Positions 26,691 through 35,521 of a stretch of DNA of 45,893 nt are shown here, in pieces. Every line of letters begins with the position of its first letter. The first letter of the stretch is position 1. Position numbers and translations under genes: made by a program. Below the pieces are notes generated by a model. It had not been told where the DNA came from, ran no database searches, and saw only the letters and a program-made list of their open reading frames with translations. This DNA is from JANNVZ01 sp031418455 (lineage in GTDB: Bacteria > Bacteroidota > Bacteroidia > Flavobacteriales_D > Sanyastnellaceae), in NCBI GenBank assembly GCA_031418455.1, contig JANOXJ010000287.1, forward strand, positions 1-45,893, read 5' to 3'.

Positions 26691-29375
26691 ATGAGAAACC
26701 ACCCGAAAGTTCTCCTTTTCTTATTGTGCATGATTAGCCTAAGTTCCTTTGCTCAAACAGCATTGTTGGACAAAGGCGATAAAGCGTATGAGGTTTTTGA
26801 CTTCAAAGAGGCCATGTTCTTTTATGAATCGGCCAACGATGCACAACCCAATGATGCCAATATAACGCGCAGAATAGCCATGACCTACCGAAGGATGGGT
26901 AAACTGACTGAAGCCGCTGAATGGTATCAAAAAACAATTGAAATGGATGCAAGTAATGCAGACGATATGTTGCATTATGCAGAAATATTGAAAATGCTTG
27001 GCCAGTATGACGATGCTATAGAATGGTATAAAATGTACTCCAAGCTGCGCCCAAATGATTCGCGTGCTCTAAGCCATTTAAAAGAACCACACTACTACCG
27101 CAATTTATTTGCAGATACAGCGCGCTATTCTATGAAGCGTTTTGAAATAAATGCGGAAACTCCAGTGTTGGGCATTTCGCTATTTGAAGATGAAAAATAC
27201 CTTGTTTCGGCTGTGCATTTGGAAAAAATAATGAAGTCAGAAAAAGAAATTAATCCATACTTGGATGTATACCTGTGCGAATTAGACGATAACAATGAAT
27301 TGGTAAATCCAATAAAATTGGATGCAAACGTTAATAGCACCTTTCACGATGGGCCTGCATTCTACTGCTTTGCCGACAAAAAATTATACATTACCAGAAC
27401 CAATATGAAAGGCAAGAAGCCTAAGTTCAATAAGAATGGCAATGCTATATTAAAAATATTTGAATCAGAATATGACAACGGTGTTTGGTCTGAGGCAAAA
27501 GAAATGCGCTTTAATGATGAAGGATTCTCCAATGGACAACCTTGCCTGTCTAAAGACGGCCAAACAATGTATTTCTTCAGCGACCGCAGTGGTGGATTTG
27601 GCGGCACTGATATTTATGTGTGCTACAAATCTCGCAATGGATGGTCTGACCCAGTAAATCTTGGTCCAAATATCAACACAGAAGGCAACGAACAATTTCC
27701 ATACTTGGGAGAAGATGGCTTGCTCTATTTTGCCTCAAATGGCCATGCTGGATTAGGTGGTATGGATATATTCAATTCTACTCAGGTAGGTGAAGTATGG
27801 CAAACACCCAGCAATATGGGTGCACCGATTAATTCAAGTCAAGACGATTTTTCGCTCATGTATGACAAGGAAAGCGACAACGGTTTCTTCTGCTCTAACC
27901 GCGGAGGTACGGGAGATGACGATATATACTTCTACAAACACGTAGATGTAAAAACAATGATGGTAGCGGGTACTATAAAAGCTAATAACCCAAACATTAG
28001 TCTGGCCGGAGAAAGAATAAAAATAACTAAATTGAATGATGGCGAAGTAATGTACCAGGCGTTAGATGAATACGAAAGTTTCGCATTTGGCGGACATCCG
28101 GGTGACCAATTCGAAATTGTGATGATGGATGCAGAATATTTTGACCCGAACAAACCTGTAGTAACATATACCATAGAGTCGCCCATACTAGACCCTTATG
28201 TAAACATAGGAGACCAGCAAGCGGAGTTTAAGAAAATGCCAACTCGCAGCGGACAACTTGGAATAATAAGAAACATGGAGCTAGCCCTTGCAGGCAATCC
28301 CGACTTAAATGGCACCAACAGTATGTCAAATTTAGACAAATTTGATGCTAACGGCAATCCTATTATAGCTGATGACGGCACTTTGGCAGCAAATAGCACA
28401 ACTAAAGACGCCATGATGAGCAAAGCAAAACAAGCTGAATTTGACAAAAAAATTGCTCAGGCTGATTTGCTTTTTAAGTCTAAAAAATACATAGAAGCAA
28501 AAAATGCGTATGCCACGGCCAGTCAATTAATGCCAGATAATACATATGCAAAAGGCCAGCTGGCCAAATGTGAAAGTGCAGCCAGCACTCAATCTACCGC
28601 CCAATTAAATTCAAAAGTGGAAACTGCTGACAAATTATTTGAACAAGGCAAATGGGGCGATGCTAAAGCAGCTTACAAATCTGCCTTAGCGCTTGATCCA
28701 AATAGCGAATATTTAATGAGCCAAATAGCGCTAGTGGACGAAGAGCTAAGACTAGCAGAGATAAAAAGACAACAGGAAAAATATGATGATAAAATAGAGG
28801 CGGCTGACAGGCTATTTGCGCAGCGCAAATATGCTGAAGCAAAGGCTGCGTATAAACTGGCCTCTGCCATGAAACCCAACGAAGAATATCCGAAAAAACA
28901 AATAGAAAATGTAAGCAATATTCTAAATCCTAAAAAGGTAACTAACGACACCAATAAAGCAAAAGTGCCTAGTGAATTTGACACTGCGTTACCTGCGGTA
29001 GACCTTGTTGGCATGTCATTGGACAATATAGTATTTGACTATAACAAGACTTACATAAGAGAAGAAGACAAGCCTCTGCTGGACAGACTGTTTCAGGTAA
29101 TGCTGGATAACCCAAACACTAAGCTACTTATAAGAGCACACTGCGACTCCAGAGGAAGTATGGCCTACAACCAAAGCTTATCTATGTCGCGCGCTATGGA
29201 GGTGCAAGGCTACCTTATGCGCAAGGGCATATCACGCGCTCGCATAAAAACCGAATGGTTTGGTGAGCAGCGCCCGCTAAATGGTTGCATAGATGATGTA
29301 CCGTGCGAAGAAGGCCAGTACGAAGTAAATCGCAGAGCCGAGTTCAAACTGGTGGCAATACCTGCCAATCCATAA
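26691..29375 (+). CDS. PorE-like OmpA-family protein with TPR and PD40 repeats
   Basis: This is an 894-residue periplasmic or outer-membrane-associated protein. It has a signal peptide (to about residue 22, SLSSFAQ), N-terminal TPRs (about 30-145), and a PD40 beta-propeller (about 165-425, repeats such as GQTMYFFSDRSGGFGGTDIY). A carboxypeptidase-like segment (about 425-480) and three tandem TPR-like units (about 590-745) follow. The C-terminal OmpA domain (about 775-890) carries the peptidoglycan-binding segment AHCDSRGSMAYNQSLSMSRA. This order resembles PorE, which links the T9SS to peptidoglycan, though the internal TPR block is an addition I do not recall as standard. A strong terminator follows. 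Confidence 0.83.
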   Translation: MRNHPKVLLFLLCMISLSSFAQTALLDKGDKAYEVFDFKEAMFFYESANDAQPNDANITRRIAMTYRRMGKLTEAAEWYQKTIEMDASNADDMLHYAEILKMLGQYDDAIEWYKMYSKLRPNDSRALSHLKEPHYYRNLFADTARYSMKRFEINAETPVLGISLFEDEKYLVSAVHLEKIMKSEKEINPYLDVYLCELDDNNELVNPIKLDANVNSTFHDGPAFYCFADKKLYITRTNMKGKKPKFNKNGNAILKIFESEYDNGVWSEAKEMRFNDEGFSNGQPCLSKDGQTMYFFSDRSGGFGGTDIYVCYKSRNGWSDPVNLGPNINTEGNEQFPYLGEDGLLYFASNGHAGLGGMDIFNSTQVGEVWQTPSNMGAPINSSQDDFSLMYDKESDNGFFCSNRGGTGDDDIYFYKHVDVKTMMVAGTIKANNPNISLAGERIKITKLNDGEVMYQALDEYESFAFGGHPGDQFEIVMMDAEYFDPNKPVVTYTIESPILDPYVNIGDQQAEFKKMPTRSGQLGIIRNMELALAGNPDLNGTNSMSNLDKFDANGNPIIADDGTLAANSTTKDAMMSKAKQAEFDKKIAQADLLFKSKKYIEAKNAYATASQLMPDNTYAKGQLAKCESAASTQSTAQLNSKVETADKLFEQGKWGDAKAAYKSALALDPNSEYLMSQIALVDEELRLAEIKRQQEKYDDKIEAADRLFAQRKYAEAKAAYKLASAMKPNEEYPKKQIENVSNILNPKKVTNDTNKAKVPSEFDTALPAVDLVGMSLDNIVFDYNKTYIREEDKPLLDRLFQVMLDNPNTKLLIRAHCDSRGSMAYNQSLSMSRAMEVQGYLMRKGISRARIKTEWFGEQRPLNGCIDDVPCEEGQYEVNRRAEFKLVAIPANP

Positions 29376-29415
29376 ATAAAGAAATAACCAACCCAAAACC
29401 CACGCTCACAATCGA

Positions 29416-29452
29416 AAATGCCCTGCTCACCTTGAGCAGGGCATTTTTTTTT
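29416..29452 (+). terminator. Rho-independent terminator
   Basis: There is a 14-bp perfect stem (29416-29429 with 29433-29446), a 3-base loop and a run of T up to 29452. It closes the PorE-like transcript. Confidence 0.93.
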
Positions 29453-29577
29453 CGCTTAACCCGTCTAAACACTGAATAAACTTAATAAGATTGAGCTCCC
29501 TAGGCCGTTATCAAGCATATACTAAGGGTAGATAAATAGAGAAATCAAACAAATAATTGCCTTTAATTTCATAAATG

Positions 29578-29608
29578 ATTGCATTAATGAGAACACCGCA
29601 TATATTTG
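29578..29608 (+). promoter_or_regulatory. Promoter of tRNA-Leu (ATTG - 19 bp - TATATTTG)
   Basis: TATATTTG at 29601-29608 matches TAnnTTTG exactly. ATTG at 29578-29581 matches the -33 TTG core with the ideal 19-base spacing. Predicted transcription begins around 29614, about 27 bases before the tRNA. This is the best-formed promoter in the window. Confidence 0.7.
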
Positions 29609-29640
29609 CGCCCCTTTTTGAAAGGAAAAAAAGGCCCTTT

Positions 29641-29722
29641 GCGGGCGTGGCGAAATTGGCAGACGCGCCAGACTTAGGATCTGGTGCCGTGAGGCATGGG
29701 GGTTCGAGTCCCTCCGCCCGCA
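29641..29722 (+). tRNA. tRNA-Leu (anticodon TAG)
   Basis: This is an 82-base class II tRNA. The acceptor stem is GCGGGCG (29641-29647) with CGCCCGC (29715-29721). The anticodon stem CCAGA/TCTGG carries loop CTTAGGA, with anticodon TAG at 29675-29677. The long variable arm is TGCC-GTGA-GGCA, the T-loop is TTCGAGT, and the discriminator base is A, all typical of tRNA-Leu. The 3' CCA is not encoded. It decodes CUA and, with wobble, other CUN codons. Confidence 0.96.
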
Positions 29723-29880
29723 CTCTAAAAAATGGTGTATTGATGATTTTTGATGAGCAACTTCCATTCTTATCATCTCATCAATTCACCTTTTTTGTTT
29801 TTATAATAACCTGAGTTAGCAGCCCCACTAATGCTGTACAATGTTTTAGTGACACTGCACTTAAACAATTTCTTACATAC

Positions 29881-31233
29881 ATGCATATTGAAAAACAGGA
29901 GTTAAATGCTCTCAATGCAGAACTCACCATCAACGTTCAGCCGCAAGACTACCAGGAACGTGTAGAAAAAGCTCTTAAAAAATACCGTAAAAGTGCCACG
30001 CTGCCAGGCTTTAGAGCCGGCCATGTGCCAGCAGCAGTAATAAAGCAGCGCTATGGCAAAAGCATACTTGCTGAGGAAATAAACAACCTTATACAAGATA
30101 ATTTGCACCGCTACATTGCCGAAAATAAAATAGAAATACTAGGCAGTCCGATTCCAAAAAATGACCAATCTGAAGTGGGCAATTGGGACAATCCAAGCGA
30201 TTTTAAGTTTAAATATGAGTTAGGCCTTGCCCCTTCTTTTGAAGTAGTGCTTGACAAGAGTCAAAAATTTACCTATTACCGAGTAGATGTAAGCGAGGAA
30301 CTAATATCGCGTCAGGTAAAAGATTATGCGCGCAGATATGGTAAAATGGAAGAGCCTGAAACAAGCATATTTGACGATATGCTTATGTGCGAACTTACAG
30401 AATTAAATGCGCAAGATGAAGTAAAAGAAGGTGGAATACACAGCAAAACTACTGTGAGCATAGAGTTCTTGAAAGATGAAACCACTAAGAACAAACTTAT
30501 AGGATTGAAAAAAGGCGATACGGTGGTAGTAAATCCGCATCACCTTACCAGCAACCATGACGACCTTGCTCAAATGCTGGGCATAACCCACCACGATGTG
30601 CACCATCTTGACTCCAATTTCCAACTGGTAGTAACTGAAATAAAGCGAATAATACCACACGCACTTGACCAAGAATTATTTGACAAAGTATTTGGCAAAG
30701 ACGCTATAACAACTGAAGCAGAAATGCGCGAGCGAGCAAAGGCACAATTAGAAAAAGCCTTTGAGCAAGACAGCGACTACCTATTTAAAAGAGATTTTAG
30801 AAGAGAAATCGTGCAGCGCATAAATCCGGAATTGCCTGATGAATTTTTAAAAAGATTTATACTGGTAACCAATGACAAGCCTGTAACACCAGAAATAATA
30901 GAGCACGAATATCCTGTGTATGCAGGCCAACTGCGCTGGCAGCTAATAGAAAACCGCATAGTGCGCGAAAACCAAATACGTGTGACAAAAGAAGATGCAT
31001 TGGAGCATGTGAAAAACATATTGGCTGAGCGCTATGCCCAGTATGGCTTGCCGGCTATGGAGGCTGAGCATATGAACGAAATGGCTATGCGAGCACTTAG
31101 CAATAAAGAAGAAGAAAAACAAGTGTATGATTTTATATATGACGAAAAAATGATGCAGCTGGTAAAGGCCAATTGCACACTAGAAGATAAGTCGTTAAGT
31201 CTGGACGAGTTCATACACAAAGTGCAGCACTAA
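29881..31233 (+). CDS. tig: Trigger factor
   Basis: Trigger factor is the ribosome-bound chaperone that meets nascent chains. The 450-residue protein has the N-terminal ribosome-binding domain with LPGFRAGHVPAAVIKQRYG (the family's GFRxGxxP signature at about residues 41-50). A strongly diverged middle domain stands where the FKBP-type prolyl isomerase sits in other phyla, and a helical C-terminal chaperone domain follows. The length is normal. ATG at 29881. A terminator lies directly downstream, so the gene is a single transcription unit between tRNA-Leu and the histidine kinase. Confidence 0.93.
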   Translation: MHIEKQELNALNAELTINVQPQDYQERVEKALKKYRKSATLPGFRAGHVPAAVIKQRYGKSILAEEINNLIQDNLHRYIAENKIEILGSPIPKNDQSEVGNWDNPSDFKFKYELGLAPSFEVVLDKSQKFTYYRVDVSEELISRQVKDYARRYGKMEEPETSIFDDMLMCELTELNAQDEVKEGGIHSKTTVSIEFLKDETTKNKLIGLKKGDTVVVNPHHLTSNHDDLAQMLGITHHDVHHLDSNFQLVVTEIKRIIPHALDQELFDKVFGKDAITTEAEMRERAKAQLEKAFEQDSDYLFKRDFRREIVQRINPELPDEFLKRFILVTNDKPVTPEIIEHEYPVYAGQLRWQLIENRIVRENQIRVTKEDALEHVKNILAERYAQYGLPAMEAEHMNEMAMRALSNKEEEKQVYDFIYDEKMMQLVKANCTLEDKSLSLDEFIHKVQH

Positions 31234-31263
31234 TATCACATTTAGAAATTAATAAACCAAATT

Positions 31264-31304
31264 AAATCCGTCTTCAAACAAACAGTTGAGGACGGATTTT
31301 TTTT
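31264..31304 (+). terminator. Rho-independent terminator of tig
   Basis: A 13-bp stem with one G-T pair (31264-31276 with 31287-31299), a 10-base loop and a T-run to 31304. Confidence 0.9.
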
Positions 31305-31359
31305 ATTCTGTCGTTTATATAAAAGTGCGGTGCAATATTTGCGCTAGCTAAAAAAAGCA

Positions 31360-32820
31360 ATGAAGTTAAACCTCACACTACGCACGCGCATATACCTATC
31401 CATGCTGGCCATGATACTGGTAAGCTTTGTGGTAACAGGTTTGCTCTCATTGTACGACCATCTGGAACACAATGCAGAATATAACTTTATGCGATTGCAA
31501 CGCAAGGAGGAAGCCATTGAAAAATCCATGCGGTACATTATTAATAAGAATAATACACCTGCAAATTCTGACTCGTTATACACCCTATTTTCCGACCAAA
31601 TATGTGAGCTAAGCGATGTGCACGATTTATTTATAGCGCTGTATGATTTAAGAGGACGATACATAATGTCGTCAGATTTTCTTAAGAAAGACTCGCTGGG
31701 TATAACTGATCAAATAAACTACACCGCGCTAAAACAACTAAGTACAGGCACCAAGCGCTCCGTGGTAGACAGCAGTTTTACACACGACAACAAATCGCTT
31801 GTTTATTGGTACCTGAAAGACGCCACCGGCAAACCACTGCTTATAACCAATGTAGTATATGAGCAAACAGCCCCTGCACATCTAAGCGATTTTTTAGCTG
31901 AGCTTGGATTAATCTATATGGCTCTTTTTATAATGGCCGCCCTTGTGGCCTACTTTCTTTCGCGCTATATAACACGCTCACTTGAGGCTATAGGCAAGCG
32001 TATGCAGCAAGTAGACTTGGGTCGCAAAAATGAACAGCTCAATTGGCGCAGCGATGATGAAATAGGAGTATTGGTAAAACAGTATAACCGCATGCTGGCC
32101 GAATTAGAAAAAAGTGCCGAACAACTGGCACAAACCGAACGCGAAAGTGCGTGGCGCGAAATGGCACAGCAAGTGGCGCATGAAATAAAGAACCCACTTA
32201 CTCCAATGAAGCTGCGTGTGCAACATTTGCAGCGCTCCTGGAGCGACAATCCGCATGAGTTTGGCAATAAACTAGAGCTGTTTGAACGCAGCATGACAGA
32301 GCAAATAGACGCCCTAAGCCGCATAGCCAGCGAGTTTTCCAGTTTTGCAAAAATGCCCAAACCCCAATTGGAATTGTTAGATCTGGTGCAACTGACCAAA
32401 GGCGCAGTAGCACTACACGAGGGTTCAAAAAACGTAACAATAAAATTGCGGGTATACGGTATTGAAAATCCATATGTGCTGGCAGACAAGGACCAAACGA
32501 TAAGATCGCTGAACAACCTTATAACCAATGCAACTCAAGCCATACCCAACGACAAACAGGGACTTATAGATGTGGCTATACGCGGCACCAACTATGGCAT
32601 ATTGCTAAGGGTAAATGACAACGGTGTTGGAATAACTGAAGAGCAGCACAGCAAAATATTTGTACCCAACTTTACCACCAAGTCGACAGGCACAGGGTTG
32701 GGCTTAGCTATGGTAAAAAATATAATGACACAAAGTGGCGGCAAAGTTTGGTTTTGGAGCAAGGCCGACAAAGGAGCCTCCTTCTATTTGAAATTCATAA
32801 AAGGAAATTCGCAGAACTAG
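31360..32820 (+). CDS. Sensor histidine kinase (NtrY-like), orphan
   Basis: This is a 486-residue membrane sensor kinase. TM1 (about residues 12-29) and TM2 (about 182-203) frame a periplasmic sensor region of about 150 residues. A HAMP domain (about 205-255) and a HisKA domain with H-box AHEIKNPLTPMKLRVQ (phospho-accepting His about 274) follow. The ATPase domain shows NNLITNATQAI (N box), NDNGVGI (G1) and TGTGLGLAMVKNIM (G2). The H-box wording is that of NtrY-type kinases. No response regulator is in the window. It ends stop-to-stop against the SGNH-like gene of the acylation cluster. The signal sensed is unknown. Confidence 0.92.
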   Translation: MKLNLTLRTRIYLSMLAMILVSFVVTGLLSLYDHLEHNAEYNFMRLQRKEEAIEKSMRYIINKNNTPANSDSLYTLFSDQICELSDVHDLFIALYDLRGRYIMSSDFLKKDSLGITDQINYTALKQLSTGTKRSVVDSSFTHDNKSLVYWYLKDATGKPLLITNVVYEQTAPAHLSDFLAELGLIYMALFIMAALVAYFLSRYITRSLEAIGKRMQQVDLGRKNEQLNWRSDDEIGVLVKQYNRMLAELEKSAEQLAQTERESAWREMAQQVAHEIKNPLTPMKLRVQHLQRSWSDNPHEFGNKLELFERSMTEQIDALSRIASEFSSFAKMPKPQLELLDLVQLTKGAVALHEGSKNVTIKLRVYGIENPYVLADKDQTIRSLNNLITNATQAIPNDKQGLIDVAIRGTNYGILLRVNDNGVGITEEQHSKIFVPNFTTKSTGTGLGLAMVKNIMTQSGGKVWFWSKADKGASFYLKFIKGNSQN

Positions 32821-33749
32821 TTCTTCAAAAGCGAATCAATAAGCATTGCGTTAAATTTCTCTACTCCGCGCTGGTTAAGGTGATACTGATCGTTAAAGTG
32901 AAGTGTGTCTACAAAGCCCATGTTAGGTTGGTTAAAGTTGTAATAGGGAGCCTTAGAAGCATAATACGTTTGTATACTATCCCACAAAGGGTGGCTATAT
33001 TCCTGGTAGTGTGCCACTGGAGTTTTCACAAGCAGAATTTCTGCACCACTTGACTGCAGCATAAGGAGAATATTTTCAAAGGCACATTTTTGACGTGCAT
33101 TAAACTCTAGATCATTTTTGGTGGTAGCCACTTTTAGTTTCGAATTAAAAGTATAATTTTTTTTCTCTACAAATCCACCCTTAGCATATTTGTCTTCATC
33201 AGTTTCCAATGGTTCTATAAAATTATCATCTTTATGCCTGAGCTGACGATATGTGGCGTAGATGAAAGTGTTGTATGGTTTAATCTGGTTTACATTCATT
33301 ACCATATTAAAAGTATTCCAGTCTATATCTTCATTTGCCTCTAAATCAAGGGCACTCTCCACACCATCGCTGCACAGCACAAATGGCGACACTGCATATA
33401 TTACTTTTTTTGGATTTAGAGTTGGCAAATATTTCTTTAGCAATACCTCTGTTTGAAGAGGTGATTGTGAGCTGGAGCCTAGGTTAAAAGATTTATAACC
33501 CTGTGCTTCAAAAATTCTAGTGTCAAAACTTCTGTATGCATCACTTGCGCCAAGAAATAGAATGTCCACATTTTCAAATTGCTTGGCTTCCCTAACACGA
33601 GTATTCATGTGGCCATACGAGCCCACTCTGTAGTTTATATTTTTCTTAAAACCCTTAGGCATTACCTCGCCCCAAATTACTACAAGCACCGCATACCCTA
33701 ACAATGCAAAGCATGCAAAAAATATTATATGAATTAAAAATTTCTTCAT
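32817..33749 (-). CDS. SGNH/DltD-like membrane-anchored protein, MBOAT partner
   Basis: The product has 310 residues with one N-terminal membrane helix (about residues 5-28) and the rest outside the cytoplasm. The segment VDILFLGASDAYRSFDTRIF resembles SGNH block I (GxSxx), and DTLHFNDQYHLNQRGVEKFN near the C-terminus resembles the block V D/H pair. Proteins of this form sit beside MBOAT acyltransferases (compare DltD with DltB and AlgJ/AlgX with AlgI) and are thought to finish or hydrolyse acyl transfer on extracytoplasmic glycans. Here it follows the MBOAT gene by 9 bases on the same strand. The catalytic residues are assigned by eye, so the family is likely but not certain. Confidence 0.75.
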   Translation of the reverse strand: MKKFLIHIIFFACFALLGYAVLVVIWGEVMPKGFKKNINYRVGSYGHMNTRVREAKQFENVDILFLGASDAYRSFDTRIFEAQGYKSFNLGSSSQSPLQTEVLLKKYLPTLNPKKVIYAVSPFVLCSDGVESALDLEANEDIDWNTFNMVMNVNQIKPYNTFIYATYRQLRHKDDNFIEPLETDEDKYAKGGFVEKKNYTFNSKLKVATTKNDLEFNARQKCAFENILLMLQSSGAEILLVKTPVAHYQEYSHPLWDSIQTYYASKAPYYNFNQPNMGFVDTLHFNDQYHLNQRGVEKFNAMLIDSLLKN

Positions 33750-33758
33750 TTATCTCAA

Positions 33759-35207
33759 TTAGAATTTAAAATAAATGAATGGTGTTTCTGAAGTATTCAT
33801 ATACATGCCTATAAAGAATACTATAATGACATATGCACTCCACCTAAATAATGTGGGCCATTTTAATCCAAGTTTTTCAATAGCATATTCATTGTCTTTG
33901 CCTATCCATTCCAAAACTATAAATATGAAAACAAGAAATGCCGTAACAATAAATTTCCCATCGAGAGCAGGGCTGGCAAATAATGAAGTTGAAACTAAAG
34001 ACTTGTAAAAATGCATGGCTTGAGAAAGCGATTCCGACCTGAAAAGCACATCAGTCAAAGCAATAGTTATAAACGTGCTAATAATGCCAAGGGCTTCCTG
34101 CCAGGTGGGTAGTAGTTGTCCTTTTTGCAGTCGTTTCTTTTTATTGAACTTACCTCTGAGAATAAGAGGAATGAAATAACATCCTTGAATAAAACCAAAT
34201 ACAATAAACGTCCACGAAGCGCCATGCCAAAATCCGACCACCATCATATTAATGATGATGGCAAGTATGAGTCCTGCCTTGTTCCAGTCTCGAAAAGCAA
34301 TAGTAAGCGGAGTAAATAAATATTCTGTAAGCCAACTGGTAAGTGATATGTGCCACTTGCGCCAAAACTCCGCGATGTTTAAAGCGAAATAGGGAAAATC
34401 GAAATTTTTGGCAGTGTTAAATCCGAGCAGTCTGCTCACTCCAATAGCCATATCCGAATAGCCAGAAAAATCTGCATATACCTCTAGCGCAAAAGAAAAT
34501 GCTCCTATAAGCAATGCACTTGCCGGCAAGGTGTCATAGTTATCAAAAACCTGGGCAGTAAGCACCGACAAATTATCTGCAATCACCAGTTTCTTAAACA
34601 GGCCCCAAAGAATTTGGCGCAAGCCATTGGCTGCATTGTCATAATTAAATGTTCGAGCTGAAGCTAGCTGTGGTAAAAAAGTACGCGCCCTGTCTATAGG
34701 ACCAGAAATAAAGGTTGGGAAAAAAGCCACGTAAGCAAAAAATGCCACCCAATCTGACTCAGGTTCTATTTTTCTGTTTTTAATGTCAAATAAATAACTG
34801 AGAATTCGGAAAGTGTAAAAACTAATGCCAAGAGGAACAATAATATTGAGCACGGGTGCATTTGCACTGAGACCTATGAGCTCTAATGCATCTGTAAATG
34901 ATTGTATAAAAAAATTGCAATATTTGAAAAAAAGAAGTCCCCCCAGGCCTTGCGCCAAACCTAACCGCATCCACCAGCTCCTTGCCTTTTCTGTAGTAGC
35001 ATTGTGCATGGCCTTACCAATAGCATAGGTGATGTATGTGCCTCCAATAACAAGCGCAAGAAAACGCCAATCCCACCAGGCATAAAAGAAGTAACTAGCT
35101 ACTAAAATTAAAATATTTTGAAGCCGGGTACGGCCGTTTAGAACTAGCCAATAGAGTACAAAAAACACAATGAAGAAGCACAAAAATTCAATTGAATTGA
35201 AAATCAT
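33759..35207 (-). CDS. MBOAT-family O-acyltransferase (AlgI/DltB-like)
   Basis: This is a 482-residue polytopic membrane protein with about 10-12 helices. It begins with the family's typical MIFNSIEFLCFFIVFFVLYW and contains the conserved block FAEFWRKWHISLTSWLTEYL-like (NIAEFWRKWHISLTSW) and the catalytic-histidine region GFWHGASWTFIVFGFIQG. AlgI/DltB enzymes pass an acyl group across the membrane to a sugar or teichoic acid; DltB takes its acyl group from a carrier protein. With a stand-alone ACP gene 55 bases upstream on the same strand, acyl delivery from ACP is the natural reading. The acceptor glycan is unknown. Confidence 0.93.
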   Translation of the reverse strand: MIFNSIEFLCFFIVFFVLYWLVLNGRTRLQNILILVASYFFYAWWDWRFLALVIGGTYITYAIGKAMHNATTEKARSWWMRLGLAQGLGGLLFFKYCNFFIQSFTDALELIGLSANAPVLNIIVPLGISFYTFRILSYLFDIKNRKIEPESDWVAFFAYVAFFPTFISGPIDRARTFLPQLASARTFNYDNAANGLRQILWGLFKKLVIADNLSVLTAQVFDNYDTLPASALLIGAFSFALEVYADFSGYSDMAIGVSRLLGFNTAKNFDFPYFALNIAEFWRKWHISLTSWLTEYLFTPLTIAFRDWNKAGLILAIIINMMVVGFWHGASWTFIVFGFIQGCYFIPLILRGKFNKKKRLQKGQLLPTWQEALGIISTFITIALTDVLFRSESLSQAMHFYKSLVSTSLFASPALDGKFIVTAFLVFIFIVLEWIGKDNEYAIEKLGLKWPTLFRWSAYVIIVFFIGMYMNTSETPFIYFKF

Positions 35208-35262
35208 GGTTGCTTATAGTTGTGTTCTTGAATATAAAGTTGTTGAAAGGTGTGAATAAGAA

Positions 35263-35508
35263 TTACGCACCCAACTTGGCTATAATATTATCTATTATGC
35301 TTCCCACACTTTTCCATCCTTGAATTTCGGCAGAACTAAATCTTATTTTATAATGTCGTTCTATGGCTACTACCAATTGAATGTGTGTGAGAGAATCCCA
35401 CTCCTCAATATCCACAGCTGCGGTATTTTCTGTTACTACCACGCTATCCAATTCAAAAACATCTTTGAATATTTCAGTAAGCTGCGCTATAATTTCTTCT
35501 CTGTTCAT
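35263..35508 (-). CDS. Stand-alone acyl carrier protein
   Basis: This is an 81-residue ACP/PCP-like protein. The helical pattern is canonical and the phosphopantetheine site is Ser39 in EEWDSLTHIQLV. It differs from the usual fatty-acid AcpP (DSLD context), lies among glycan-modifying genes and has no fatty acid synthesis neighbour, so it is probably a dedicated carrier for the acyl unit made by the FkbH-like protein upstream and used by the MBOAT downstream. It needs a phosphopantetheinyl transferase encoded elsewhere. Confidence 0.92.
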   Translation of the reverse strand: MNREEIIAQLTEIFKDVFELDSVVVTENTAAVDIEEWDSLTHIQLVVAIERHYKIRFSSAEIQGWKSVGSIIDNIIAKLGA

Positions 35509-35521
35509 TTAAGTGATTAAT

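Noticed and set aside
29641..29722. tRNA-Leu as an attachment site for an integrated element.
   Set aside because: No integrase gene and no repeat of the tRNA 3' end were seen nearby, and the flanking genes are ordinary.
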